From NCBI RefSeq assembly GCF_964656455.1, contig NC_135713.1, positions 186,800,187 to 186,864,186 on the forward strand: a stretch of DNA of 64,000 nucleotides, read 5' to 3'. How positions within the stretch are numbered: position 1 is the first letter of the stretch; each line of letters begins with the position of its first letter. Origin of the DNA: Halichoerus grypus. Its lineage: Eukaryota; Chordata; Mammalia; Carnivora; Phocidae. Made by a program: the position numbers and the translations under genes. This document shows, in pieces, positions 15,590 to 36,639 of this stretch. Below the pieces are notes generated by a model. The model saw only the letters and a program-made list of their open reading frames with translations, searched no databases and was not told where the DNA came from.

Positions 15590-16480
15590 CCACGGCCTGG
15601 GCCGAAGGGCGATGGGCTCGGGTCGGGGACGCGACGCCTCCGGCCACGCGTCCAGGGTATTTTCATTCACTCTAAGCGACACTCCCTTAAAATCAATAAC
15701 TGCAATCGTGGGAGAGAGCGTGTCCTCCCCACCCCCCTGGCCCCGCTCAGCGGCCCGATCACCGGCTCTAAAAGGCAGACCCCCGGGATCCAGTGGAGGC
15801 GCCTCGGAGGAGAGGCCTGGGGGTAGCCTGAGGGCGGGGGTCGGTTTGCTGGGGTGGAGGCTGGCGCCCCCCGCGTGCTCGCGCGGAGAAGAATGGAACG
15901 CAACCTGGGCCGGGGGACAGGCTGAAGACGCGGACTCAGGCTCCGGGTCTGGGACACAATAACCCGGTCGAATACGAGAGGCCCGACTGGACTAGAAAAC
16001 CAGGCGCCGGGGCTCGAAAGTGGGCCCGCGCTTTTTCTCCTGCCTTGAGCTGCTTCCCGCATTTTTCTCCCGGCCGCCGATCGCGCTTGGAGCTCTGCGC
16101 GGTTGGTGCGCCTCCCTCGCCCCGGCGGCGGGAGGAGCCCGGCGAGCGCAAAGGCGGCTGGTGCCAGTCCGCCTCCGACCGTCGCTCCCGGCTCCTCCCA
16201 GCGCTCGGGCTCCCGTCCCCAGTGGCTCCCGCCGGGAGGGGAAAACGAGGAGGGAGGCTTGGAAAGGCGGGGAGGAGCGGCCGAGCCTGGCGCCGGGGAA
16301 GCCAATCGATACTACGTTACGGCGACGACCCGGGCCCTGCCTCATTAGGACGGTCGATTCGCTTATTCGTTATTCAAGATTTATTAGAGATGGTCACTGG
16401 GTTTGTCCCTCCAGAGAGCTCGATTATCTGGCCAGACGGGCCATTAAGCGCACTGGCGGTGGGTGGCTCGAGTTAGGAAA
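15590..16480. promoter_or_regulatory. Second CpG-rich block with no assigned exon
   Basis: High CpG density continues from about 15590 to 16330, then changes abruptly to an AT-richer 150-base stretch (16340-16490) with ttattcgttattcaag-like sequence before returning to GC-rich DNA. I see no strong splice donor on either strand and no protein-coding homology. It could be an alternative PCGF2 promoter, an enhancer, or the start of an unannotated non-coding RNA. Confidence 0.4.
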
Positions 16481-16489
16481 TTAGGAGAC

Positions 16490-18640
16490 AAATCTTCCGC
16501 AAGCTTCGGAGTGACTGCCTCCTCCTCTTCCCTCCGCGCTCGCAGCTCAGGCAGAGCCGAAGCTGGGCCCCCCGGACTGAATGCTTTCACCCTTTTTGGC
16601 CAGCGACCAGGAGACCTGCGGACGCTGGCCGCCGAGTGACCCCAGCTTCAGCCTTCAGCCCGCACCGGCCGAATGGGGGCGGGGAGGAAGAGGATGGGCG
16701 GGAGAGATTTCCTCCCAGAGGGGGTGGTCTGAGAACCCGCGGGAGAAGGTCCGGGAGAGGACCCGGTCACCTACTCCCCTGTCCTTGCACGCGAAGACTG
16801 GGATTTCACCACCCCTCTTGGAAAGGGGGCTTTTGGGGTGGACACACCCTCTGTCCCTAGGGCAAGTGTGTCGCCAGCATCCCCAACTCTGCCAGGGAAG
16901 ACTCGTGCATCCTCCACTGTCTCCCAATTGCCCTGCGGGGAGGGCAGCGCATCAGGGACTCCTGGTCTGTCACTCCTGTCCAGCTAGACGATCCCGGGGC
17001 AAGGCAAACCTGTAGGGGCTTCCCGTAGATCTCCGTCACGCACGATTCACATGGGCACCCAGGGTGTTTGGGGGGGGGGGTGGGTATCAGCTACCTGGAA
17101 GAGGGCTGATGAGTCCCCACTTCGGTCCTTTATCCTGGAGTGTTGCAGTGAGGAGGCCCACCATGCTGACTGGGCATCCATTCACTTGTTCCTCAGTTAT
17201 TAGCGCCAGTCACTAGCAAACTACACGACAGAGGGATGAAGACCCCACTACCCACTAAAACTTCATTTTAATCATTTCCATCCTGGGCCACCGGTCCCCA
17301 CATCCCTGGCCTTTCTGCCTTATCAGAACCTTCTAAGACCCAACCTTTCTCACATCTGAAGTTCTTTGGTTTCCCTGCAAAAAAGCACCTGTCCTGTACC
17401 AATGTCAAATACTGCGCTAGGCACCAGGGACCTAACGCTGATGAGCCGGATTTTTGCCTACAAGGAGCTCACAGGCCAGTGGGGCTACCTAGCCTGTCCT
17501 GTTAGCTTCCATGGTACTGTGTATCCCTCTGGTTTGTCCCCACCAGCCCCGTCAGCGCCTGGTAAGGGGCGCGGGGGGGGGGGGGGGCGGTGAGCCCTGG
17601 GGAAGGTTTTCAGAAGAGGCGTCCTTTGAGCCCAATCTTTAAGAGAAGCCAGATATTGAAGGGAACTGCCTGAGAGTCCTTTGCTTAGCTCCTGGTCCTG
17701 GGATGTGCCCCTGGCTGCATTAGATACAAATGCTTCCCCTGCATTCTCTGCTAGTTGTAGTATCTCACAGGGTCCTCTAGCTGAAGAATCACTGTGTCTG
17801 TCACAGACTAGAAGCTTCCAGAGGGCAGGAACCCGGGAAATCTAATCAACTATTTCTGGCACATGCCAAGAGCTACTGCGAAGGTAAGATCCCCTTGAAG
17901 ATGATGACAATGGTAGGAGCGGGCAGTTCCTAGAGTGATTTTTTTTTTACGGTCTTTACCTGTGTCCTTCACTCCTCTCTCCCCAAGACAATGTTCTTTG
18001 TCAGTTTCTGTTTCTATTTCTCCATCCTCTGCCCCGCTTCTCTGTGTGTACATCTAGAATAGTTTTGTTTTTGTTTTCCTTTTTCAGAAGCTTCTCATAT
18101 TAACTGCATCTCTTTTCCCTCCATTTTCTTGGAGTCTTCCTTCCACTCACCCCGCCTATTTCTCTGTAGTGTCCCTTTTCCGTCTCTGTATATCACAGCT
18201 ATGTTTTCCCTTTTTCACCTTTTGCTTCATCCCACAGTTTCTCCCCGCCTTTGTCTCTTGCGCTACTTTCTTCCCTTCCAAACGTAATATTTCGAGACTG
18301 TAACATCGATTGAAGCAGGCAATGGAAAACTGTCCAACCTCCACTGTAAATTCATTCTTAATCCTACGAAAAATGCAACCCGAAACGTATTGCACAGTGA
18401 GACAAAAACCTCTGTCTTCGCCGTTCCTGAAATCCAACCTGGGGGTGGGGTAGGAGGTAGGCGGTGGAGGAAAGTGCTGGAGAAATTATCCCATCATTGA
18501 CTGAACAACAACGAATTTTCAATTACAATGATCCTCTGATTTGCTATAGAAAAAGTATCTCTGCCATTTCAAAACGAAATTTGGCATTTTAGAGGTTGAG
18601 AGAATAACGCTTAGGTTTTCCTTTTAACAGAAAAGGAGCA
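16490..18640. other. Intergenic sequence, little recognisable
   Basis: No gene recognised. It holds an old MIR/L2-class fragment (about 17395-17490, with gcgctaggcaccagggac and caaggagctcacaggccagtgg), a G homopolymer (17573-17587), and T-rich and CT-rich sequence at 17940-18150. Short open frames here look random. Confidence 0.5.
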
Positions 18641-18645
18641 AAAAA
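18640..18645 (-). terminator. Pol III terminator of tRNA-Asn
   Basis: Six consecutive T on the minus strand begin six bases past the tRNA 3' end, the standard RNA polymerase III stop. Confidence 0.85.
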
Positions 18646-18651
18646 GGGCTG

Positions 18652-18668
18652 CGTCCCTGGGTGGGCTC

Positions 18669-18719
<51 letters not shown>

Positions 18720-18725
18720 AGAGAC
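18652..18725 (-). tRNA. tRNA-Asn (anticodon GTT)
   Basis: A 74-base minus-strand cloverleaf. The acceptor stem GTCTCTG pairs with the 3' end before the discriminator G, with one mismatch and wobble. The D-arm box A is TGGCGCAATCGG, and the anticodon stem TTCGG/CCGAA encloses loop CTGTTAA with anticodon GTT at 18691-18689. The T-arm box B is GGTTCGAGCCC. CCA is not encoded, as expected in eukaryotes. A run of six T (minus strand, 18645-18640) six bases downstream is a Pol III terminator. It is a full, undamaged gene-type copy rather than a SINE head. It lies between the PCGF2 and PSMB3 promoters, as a tRNA-Asn does in human 17q12 (from memory). Confidence 0.96.
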
Positions 18726-19185
18726 TCCGACAGCTGCCAGCGTGGCGGCGAGCCGAGTCAATGGGAGCGAGCCTGCGACGGCGCAGGACTGCAACGGAAA
18801 CCTTGTAGTCAGGCAAAAGAAGTCAGACTCTGGGGAGAAAGCAAAGGGTCCCGGACGAGGGAGGGGAGGAGGGGGGACCTTCACGTCTTATCCACTGGTT
18901 CTGGGAGAGGTAGTCGCCGCCTTCCTCTGGATCTCTCTTAGAGGAAGATAAGATGGGGAAACCCGAAACGTCCTTTTTTAGGGTGACCTGAGTCTTGGGG
19001 ATACATGAAGTCGACCTCCTGAGAGTCCCCAAAAGCATAACAACCTTTGGTCTCCAAACGTCCCCTTTGCAGCTGAACCCCTGCCGCTCCGCAGTACACC
19101 CGCGACGCCCTCCCCTGCTCCTCCTCCTCGAAACATTAAATATGTCTGAATGCGCACCTCCTAAATACCAGGCACCGTTCTAGGC

Positions 19186-19260
19186 CAGTGAATGTCCAGA
19201 GCCTAGTATAGTACCTGGCACATAAGACATGTAAGGATTTCTGGAGTGAATAAATGAAAC
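19186..19260 (+). repeat. Old MIR/L2 3'-end fragment
   Basis: Contains the typical tail agcctagtatagtacctggc followed by a gaataaatgaa-like ending, as in MIR/L2 consensus ends. Divergent. Confidence 0.5.
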
Positions 19261-19349
19261 AAGCTAGCATGAGTAATACGCCCGACGCACACGTTCATAA
19301 GCAACACCATGGCCCTTTAGCTGGGGACCGCGTCCCCTATTTCGGGCTT

Positions 19350-19677
19350 CACCAGCCCACGTGCACACAGGTCCCGGCCCCGGGATCTGGCGTCTGGAGT
19401 CCGGGTCCGCCGCGATCCCAGCTTGCACCGCGGCGCCAGGCCCTTCCGCACTCACGGTGACTTTTCACTTTCCGCCGTCCCATTCTCGGTTTTGGCTTCT
19501 CAACCAAACTCCCGTGCTGATGACTGACAGAGAGGTACAGCCAATAGGAAGTCAAAGTGTCCCGGAAGGGTCGGCCTTTCGGCGCGCACCGAGAAGGCAG
19601 CAAGAGTGGCTGCGCTGGAAGGGCTATAGCCGGTTGTCTGGAACTGTGGTGGTTGGAGGTCTCACAACACCGCCGTC
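19350..19677 (+). promoter_or_regulatory. PSMB3: PSMB3 CpG-island promoter and 5'UTR
   Basis: CpG-rich sequence without a TATA box. Visible elements are an E-box CACGTG (19358-19363), a CCAAT box (19541-19545) and an ETS-type CCGGAAG (19562-19568). The last two fit a start site around 19600-19650 and a short 5'UTR ending at the ATG (19678). The island continues over exon 2 to about 20180. The start site itself is inferred. Confidence 0.6.
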
Positions 19678-29590
<9,913 letters not shown>

Positions 29591-29665
29591 CCCTCTCTTC
29601 CCAGAGCCTACCTTTTTTTTTTTTTTTTTTTTTTAAATAAATAGTTTTTCTTTCACTTCTGCTTC
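29591..29665 (+). other. PSMB3: PSMB3 3'UTR with poly(T) tract and AATAAA signal
   Basis: Very short 3'UTR. A run of 22 T (29613-29634) ends two bases before the poly(A) signal AATAAA (29636-29641), and a second T-rich stretch follows the signal (29645-29665). Cleavage near 29655-29665 is inferred. Confidence 0.75.
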
Positions 29666-29824
29666 TTTGTCTTTGGGTCTTTTGCCAGAGATCTTTGTCC
29701 CCAGCTTGGTAATTACAAAGAGCTCCTCTGGGTGCAGCGCAGCCCTCGGGTTTCTTCTTGCCTTAGAGCATCTCCTACTGGTGCCACCAGTGGGGTGACA
29801 GCTACAGATGACTTGCTGGGCGCC

Positions 29825-29985
29825 TGCTGGGCGCTGGGCCTGGCACAGAGTGCTTCACACGTTCTAAAATGTAGTCATCATGGCGACTTAAGGCACTTAA
29901 TTTGCTCAAGGCCACTTTAATAAGTGGTGGAGCAACAATGGAAACCCATATTCCATTTGACCCCAAAGTCTAGAATCCTTTTCAC
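29825..29985 (-). repeat. MIR SINE, minus orientation
   Basis: gggcctggcacagagtgctt, tttgctcaaggccac and taagtggtggagcaacaatg follow the reverse MIR consensus. Lies between the 3' ends of PSMB3 and PIP4K2B. Confidence 0.6.
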
Positions 29986-30064
29986 TCAGTTCTGCTGGAA
30001 AACTCTGAAATCTTTCATTGTTTCAGGTAGAAATTGGGCCAAGTAGCCACAAGTAATACCCTTG

Positions 30065-30365
30065 TAGTTCAGCGTTTCTTAACCTCGGCTGCACATTAGT
30101 CACACAGATACTTTGATCCCATCCCTCAAGATTCCGACTTAACTGCCTTTTAAAGGCCTGGCACCTGTCTTTCCTAAAAGCTTCCCAAACGATTCCAGCT
30201 TGCAGCCTGTGGCGGTGGTTCCCTAACTTGAGCCTCCATCAGAATCACCTGGAGGGCCTGTTAAAACCGTTTCTGATTCGGATCTGCAGAGGGACCGGGG
30301 AATTTCTATTTCGGACTTGCAGCTGCTGCTGATACAGCTGCTCGAGGACCACACTGGGAGAACCC
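30065..30365. repeat. Two adjacent MER5-type MITE fragments
   Basis: About 30068-30205 (gtttcttaacctcggctgca onward) and 30208-30362 (cttgagcctccatcagaatc, acctggagggcctgttaaaa) resemble MER5/MER58-type hAT-Charlie elements. They lie in the ~1-kb gap between the convergent PSMB3 and PIP4K2B 3' ends. Confidence 0.55.
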
Positions 30366-30704
30366 CTAGATTTTAAGCTGAGAGTCTACATGGAGAACAT
30401 GAGATGCACGAGGTGACCACGTAGCTAGTGAAGGGAGAGCAGGGACAGGTGTGGTAGGTGTTTGCCCCGCCCCCCGCCGGTGTCGGTCTTACACAGCTGG
30501 AGAAGTGAGGGCCGGTGGTTTGTCCATTTCTCGGTGTGCGCAGAAGGAAAGTCGGCGGCCAAAGTCCTAGCCTATATTCTTTCTCCAAACTCAAGTCACA
30601 CAGGGATTTTGTCCAAGCAACCTTTGAAACTGGGACCCAAACCTTTTAATTCTGGAAAAAATAAAGGCTCATTTCCAAAGGACTCATACATGACAGATGT
30701 GTAC

Positions 30705-33700
30705 ACAAAGCTTTTTGAGTTTTATTTGTTCCTTGGGTTGGAGATTCATCTTAACATGCATGCATTTTAAAACAGTAACAGGGTCTCGAACTGTTCTGAG
30801 CAGACATTAGACAAGCACAAGGGGTTGAAAATTCCTATTTAAAAAAATGGAGGTCGCAGTGAGAAACCGAGAAGTCACGTCCGTATGACGGGTGCCAGTG
30901 TGTCCCACTACCCCACGAGGTGAATCTAAGCTTCATTCACATTTTTTGATGACAATGATCTGACCTGATGTCCGGGTGTGCCGAGCAGCTCGGGCCCCCC
31001 CCAAAGGCTGCTGGTTCACAACTCACAAAACAGCTCTGAGCAGGGGAGGGGGTCCCTGGAAGTTTCCTCCCCAGCCTCCCAAGGATCTCAGCACAACCCA
31101 CTGGGGACAGCTGAGTCTCCTCTTCCCATTAGAGGTGCTCGTCGTACGTGGCACGTCTCCGAGGGAAGGTGGGCCATGTCCCTGCCCCCTGCAGATGGCT
31201 GGTAGATTTGGGGGCAGTGGTCCAACTGGGTTTTCCCTGGGATTCCTGTGCTCAGGCTGGACCCTCCCACCGCCATTTCTGCCAGAAAGAAGTGAGGTCC
31301 CTAGACTTGGGGGAGCCACAGTTCTAAGGCCAGAGCTGTAAGTTCTAAAGTCAGAGCTGTTAAACACACAGTCCCTTCTGGCCCCCGACACTTGAGTAGC
31401 TCAAATGCCAGGGAGTGCCGAAATTTCTTCCCTCCCCACTTGAACTGGTAAGACAACTGGGGGGTGGGATTGGCTGCTGAGAAAAGTCCCGGGTCTTTGG
31501 TCCACCTCCCCAGGGCAGGTCCTGGCGGACGTTAGGGCAGGAGTCTGTAGTCCCCAGCCCTGAGCACGACCAGGGGACCTGTTTGAGGCCTAAAGCACAG
31601 GCAAGAGAAACGAGGAAGAGGGAGGGAGAGGAGAGGAAGAGCTGCCTGTGGTGGGAACTTAGGGGGGTGCCACTGAGACCAGCCACAGGGGCGACTCGCG
31701 GCACCTGCCCCAGACCAGTAACCCCTGAGCTAGGTAAGGAGAGGGGGAGCACCGGCTCAGTCCGCTCCCGGAACTGCTGGCTTCTGCCCGGGGCCCCCAC
31801 ACCGCAGGGCACGGGGAAGGAGCCCGCACTGGGGGGCACACTCCGTGGTTCATTCAAAGGAACAAGGGCCAGAGGCCTTCCTCTAGTGGTCTCAGTGGCG
31901 TTCTCGGAGAACCCTCGCTTGGGCTGCGAGGCCCGGGAGACTGGTTTCTCAGCCACAGGCTTCAGGGCGGGAGAAGCTGCAACTGGCCTGGCGAGGCGGT
32001 TGAGGCGGGGAAGGGCGAGGAATCTTGCACAGGCTTCCCCCTCCAGGCTTCACCCCGTCAGTCATGTCCTATTCTTACACCCTTGTTCTTGGGAGACCCC
32101 GAATTATTCTGGGATGCTGTGAGACTGTTGGAGCTTTTCTCCCCGGCTCCAGAGAGGGAGGCTGAGGCTAGTCCCTTGCCCTTGGACGCCTTCTACAACC
32201 CAGAGAGGGAACGGTGGGGCTCAGAGAAAGGAATGGGGGCAGACATGAGCTGGGGGGGTCAGTTCACTTTCTCCACATTCAGACCACAAACCAAATATAC
32301 CTGCATCATTACAAAAAGAGAAAGAAAACTGGTATAAACCAAGATAAACAGCTTTTGAACATTCGAATGCCAAAGGAACTAGAGGGCTAAACCCAAGGTT
32401 TTGAAGATAGCACAGAGAAGGACCTTTTAAAAAAAAATCTAAAATCCATCCAACCACAGTTCAAATGTTTTGACCCAAACAATACTGTCAGAAAAACAAA
32501 AAGAACATTTGAAACAGAATGCTACTCTCAAAATGTAAACAATATACCAAAAAAAAAAAAAAAAAAAAACCATAAAAACACAAAAACTCAATGTTAAAGA
32601 AGTTAGATACCTGGCAGCTCATCTTTAACTGATGGATTATGTGACACTTTTCATACACACGATGGCAACATGATCAGCGGACCAAATGCAGGAAGCCGGC
32701 GGGAGCCCAAGGCTCGGGCGGCGGCGGGAGCACAGCCCGCCAAGCTCGGAAGATGCTGGGCCTCTCGAGGGGCAGATCTAAATTTTCATTCTTGATTAGG
32801 AGGTGGGGAAATCAAGTCCAAACATTATTCCTACGTAATCCCTTCCTAAGTCAGATCGATTTTCTCCATGAGCCGCTTGGTTCCAAGTTCTTCCCCAAGT
32901 CACTTGGTGGTCTTGCCGCTGCGGTTCAGAGCTACCCGCGACCCCTTTCCGGAGCCAGGGCGGTCGTTTGACCTGTTTGCCTCTTCCAGAACGGCTCCAG
33001 CAGCCCCCGCGGGGTCCAAGAATGCTGCCTCCGTTCCTCTCTGACCTAAAAGCTGCGGGTAGGGCCCGGAGATGGTGCTGGTTCCTGCTTCAGAAGCTGA
33101 GCTCGGCCAGGCTTGGCGGGAGCCACAGGAAACCAATCCATTCGTTCCAATGTTTCTACAAACTTCCTTCGCATCTGTGGGGTTATCTACAAGTTTTACC
33201 ATATCTCATCCTAAATCCCCAGTTCCCGGTGAGGGGGTGAGAAGATGCAGGAATGAACCTCCCCCGACACAGGGCTGTGTCCTTCCTAGCCAGACCAGAC
33301 TGCTCTGACGGTGTCACAGGAGGGCACGGGGCTCAGTTCCGAGAACTGGGTCGCTCAGCAGCTGGGCGGAGGCCCTGAAGAAAGCTGCAGGATGCCACTC
33401 GGGGGGAAGCCCGGGGGTGGCAGGTCTGCTAAAGGTCGAGACAGGGGCATCAAGGAAAACAGTCCCAAAGGCGGGGCCAGGTCGATCCCCGACATCAAGC
33501 CCCCAAGTTGCATTTCCTGGGTCCCCTCCTCAAGTGACTCTGAAGCAACCTCAGGCTTGGGTGCCACCCTCCAAGGTGGGGGGGGGGTGCACACCCTGCT
33601 GGCCACGACCGTCCAGGGGACAGACCGCAGGCACAGGGCATCAGATCATCTGCACGGTGGCCCTGGCGCTTGAAGACATATCTCTGCAAGGAGCGCCCCA

Positions 33701-34714
33701 GGCGTGTGGAGATGGGCCCCAGCGAAAAGCTCCAGTACAAGGGCGGCCACCTGGGCCAAGGTCAGAGGAAGTAAATGGATGGAGGGCACAAGGCCTCATT
33801 TGACACCCCGCAGCGTCTGGGGGTCCTGCTATCCGTAAAGATGCTTCCTAGTTCCTCTTGACCCAGCGGGAGGCAGGCTTTATAGACAGGACGTGACAAG
33901 GCCAGGGGCCAGGGGCATGGGTGATGTCCAGGGGGTTCTGTGAGGACCAGCTGTCCGAGTGCCCAGCCGCGACCCCCACCCCCAACCAGCCCATGAGGAT
34001 GAACTCACGCCGCTGGGAGATCTCTCCTCATCCAAGATGCCTGATGTTGATCTGGAGCGTTCCTTCGGGAGGACAGCATTTACATGGAGGAATCCGGTAA
34101 CATTTCACTTGGATCCGAGGCGAAAAGGTGGAGGAAGTTGTACACAGTACTCCATAAAATTAAAAAGTTAATCCAGACAAGACCCAGCGCAGCAGGGCTG
34201 AGGTGTCCGACTTCCTCTCCTCTGGTGTCAGAGTGCTTGGACCCTCAGCCGGGTCCATGGGGGGCCTCTTTAAAGGGAGCTCAGAGCAGGGCAGGGATGG
34301 GGAGGGTGATGGGGTGATGACATACTTCATTATAAATAGCAAACCTGGAGCGATGAGATTGCAGAAACGAAACCCACATAAACCTACAAAGTCCTCTCTA
34401 GCCCCAAGGTATTGTAAAAAGTTACAAGGGAACAAAAAGGAAACCCCTTTTCAACCTGGGTCAAATGGGGGGCAAATCCAGGGTGAGCGGAAGGTGAGGT
34501 GCACCTTGTGAGTACGTGAGCACGCAGCACCTCCCCTCCCCCACAGCTAGTCTCTCCATCCTGGGCTGCCGGCTCCTCACCAAAGCCCTCCCCTCTGCTC
34601 CCCACCCTCACCACTCTGCTCCCCACCCTCCCATCCAGCCCAAATACACCCTCTCCCTTTTCCGACCCCGACCCCACATCCGGCTCTCTGGCTCTGGCTG
34701 AAGGTAGAAGGTAA
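30705..34714 (-). other. PIP4K2B: PIP4K2B 3'UTR (about 4 kb)
   Basis: Minus-strand sequence from the stop (34717-34715) to the AATAAA at 30726-30721, consistent with the long 3'UTR I remember for human PIP4K2B. It has no CAN-SINE anywhere, unlike the introns on either side. It carries an A-run of about 19 on the plus strand (32550-32569; poly(U) in the mRNA) and A/T-rich sequence at 32300-32660. No coding signal. Confidence 0.65.
30721..30726 (-). terminator. PIP4K2B: PIP4K2B poly(A) signal AATAAA
   Basis: TTTATT on the plus strand. The minus-strand continuation is GT-rich (gctttgtgtacacatctgtc), a plausible downstream element. It lies 3.99 kb after the PIP4K2B stop. Confidence 0.65.
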
Positions 34715-36605
34715 CTACGTCAGGATGTTGGACATGAACTCGTTGAAGCGTTTGGAGTACTGCTCAGGGTTCACAGTCGAGATCTCGGCCCCTGCCTGGA
34801 ACACACACAGGCCAAGGCTCAGGTCAAGCTCCTGGCCCTAACGGGGTGGCTACTGGGAGGCTCCAGCTGGGAGGAGCCTGGGGATTCAGGAGCCTCCAGC
34901 TCGGCGCAGGAGAGCAAGGCTACCCCTCAGGCTGGCCAGGCCGCCTGGAGGAGCGGTTCCGTCTCAGAGTGGCTCTGGCCTCACTCCTCGGATTCCCAAC
35001 CCCGAGCCTGCGCCCCCTGAAGGAGCAGCAAGGTGGTGGGGAGGCGGGAGAGAGACGCGGGATCTCTGGGCGGGCTCCCTGTGTGGAGACAGGAGCTTCA
35101 AGTCCAAGGGGAAGAGGGTTCTCTGGGGAGGAGCGTGGGCAGGTAAACCAAGCTGTCACCTGTGGTCATGCCCAGGGGCCCTGGGGAAAGGAGCTAGCAG
35201 AGCAGGGGGAAATCGCCGAGCAGGGAGAGCGGGGGGGGGCGGGGGCGTCTGGGAGCGGCAGGGAGGACTCACCCCGTGCTTCACCGTCTTGGCAGCATGG
35301 GCAGCTTTCTTCTTCGCGTCGTACGGCGTGAGGATATCGATGATGGCCATGAAATAGACCTCCTTCTTGGGGGCACCTGGGGGGGTGCAGGGGAGGAGGA
35401 GGGCAGGAACCCTGCAGACCTGAGGCCCAGACCCACCCCTGGCATCATGGCCCTGAGGAAAGGAATGCTAATGGGCCCTTCTCAGAAGCCTCCAGAGCTC
35501 TTCTCTTGTTTGTGGACAGTCTTTCTCAGGGTTTAGAACCATGAACCGGGGCCGAGCCAAGCCTCCGGCTTCCAGGACAAGCAGAGAGGGGAAGGACAGC
35601 CTGATAGAGAAGGACCGCAGGGCCCCAGAAGCAGAGTTCCTGGCGGCAGATCGGGAGGAGAGCCCGCAGGCAGGAGAAGGCCAAAGTCAGCAGTGAATGA
35701 GGTGGGGGTCCAGACACCCAGAGGGGCACCTAAACCATGGGCCTGAGGGGGTCGCACGGGGGCCAGGGGTGGGCAGGGCAGACACGGGCTCCTACTTACT
35801 TTCATGGCTTTTCATGGCATAGACGTCAACAGAGGGGTCGAACTCCCCGGGGCCAAAGAAGCGGGGGAAGCTGAGGAGGTTGCCCGGGCTGTCGGGAGGC
35901 GTGCCGTAGGAGCAGAGCAGGTTGCCCCCCAGCCCGTCGTTCTCGCACTCCTCGTCCTCGGCCCGCTCCTCCACCTCCATCTCCTCCTGCTCCGCCCGGT
36001 CCACGTCGTGGATGCCCACCAGCAGGCTGTAGTCCATGATCTTCAGCTGGGCCAGGAACTAGGGCAGGTGGGGAAGGAGAGATGGAGGAAGAGGTTACAC
36101 GGGGCATCCCCGGGGGCATCTGGAAAGGGGAGAAAAGGCACTCCCTTTAAGGCCATTCTCCGATTCTCAAACACGGGCGAGAACAAGCCATCGAGGCTCT
36201 GCCTTCAGTGAGCTCAGTGTCCTGCGGGGAGGACAGCCATTCCCGAGGGCAGGGAGCCGTGGGAGCCAAGGGTGGCGGGGCGGAGGGCCTCCCTGGGGAC
36301 AGCAGTTGAGGCAGCCTGCGGATGAGGAGCGGTCAGGCAGGCAGAAGCTGTGGGAGGAAAGGCAGAAGGAGCCCCGAGGGAAGAGGCCCATTCGGTCTGG
36401 GATCAAGAGAGGCTGCGGCGAGTCGGGGCGAGGAGCGGGACGCCGCCGTGCGCTGCGGCGCGTCCTTCGGGCCACACATCTCACCCATCAGGGGCCCGAG
36501 GTCTGTCAGTAGGCTGGGGCCAGGATTTTTTTAATTATGAAATACTATGAAATAGAACAGAACACGTGAGAGGTCGTTAGAGGAAGTAGGCGGCCGGTGG
36601 TTCCG

Positions 36606-36639
<34 letters not shown>

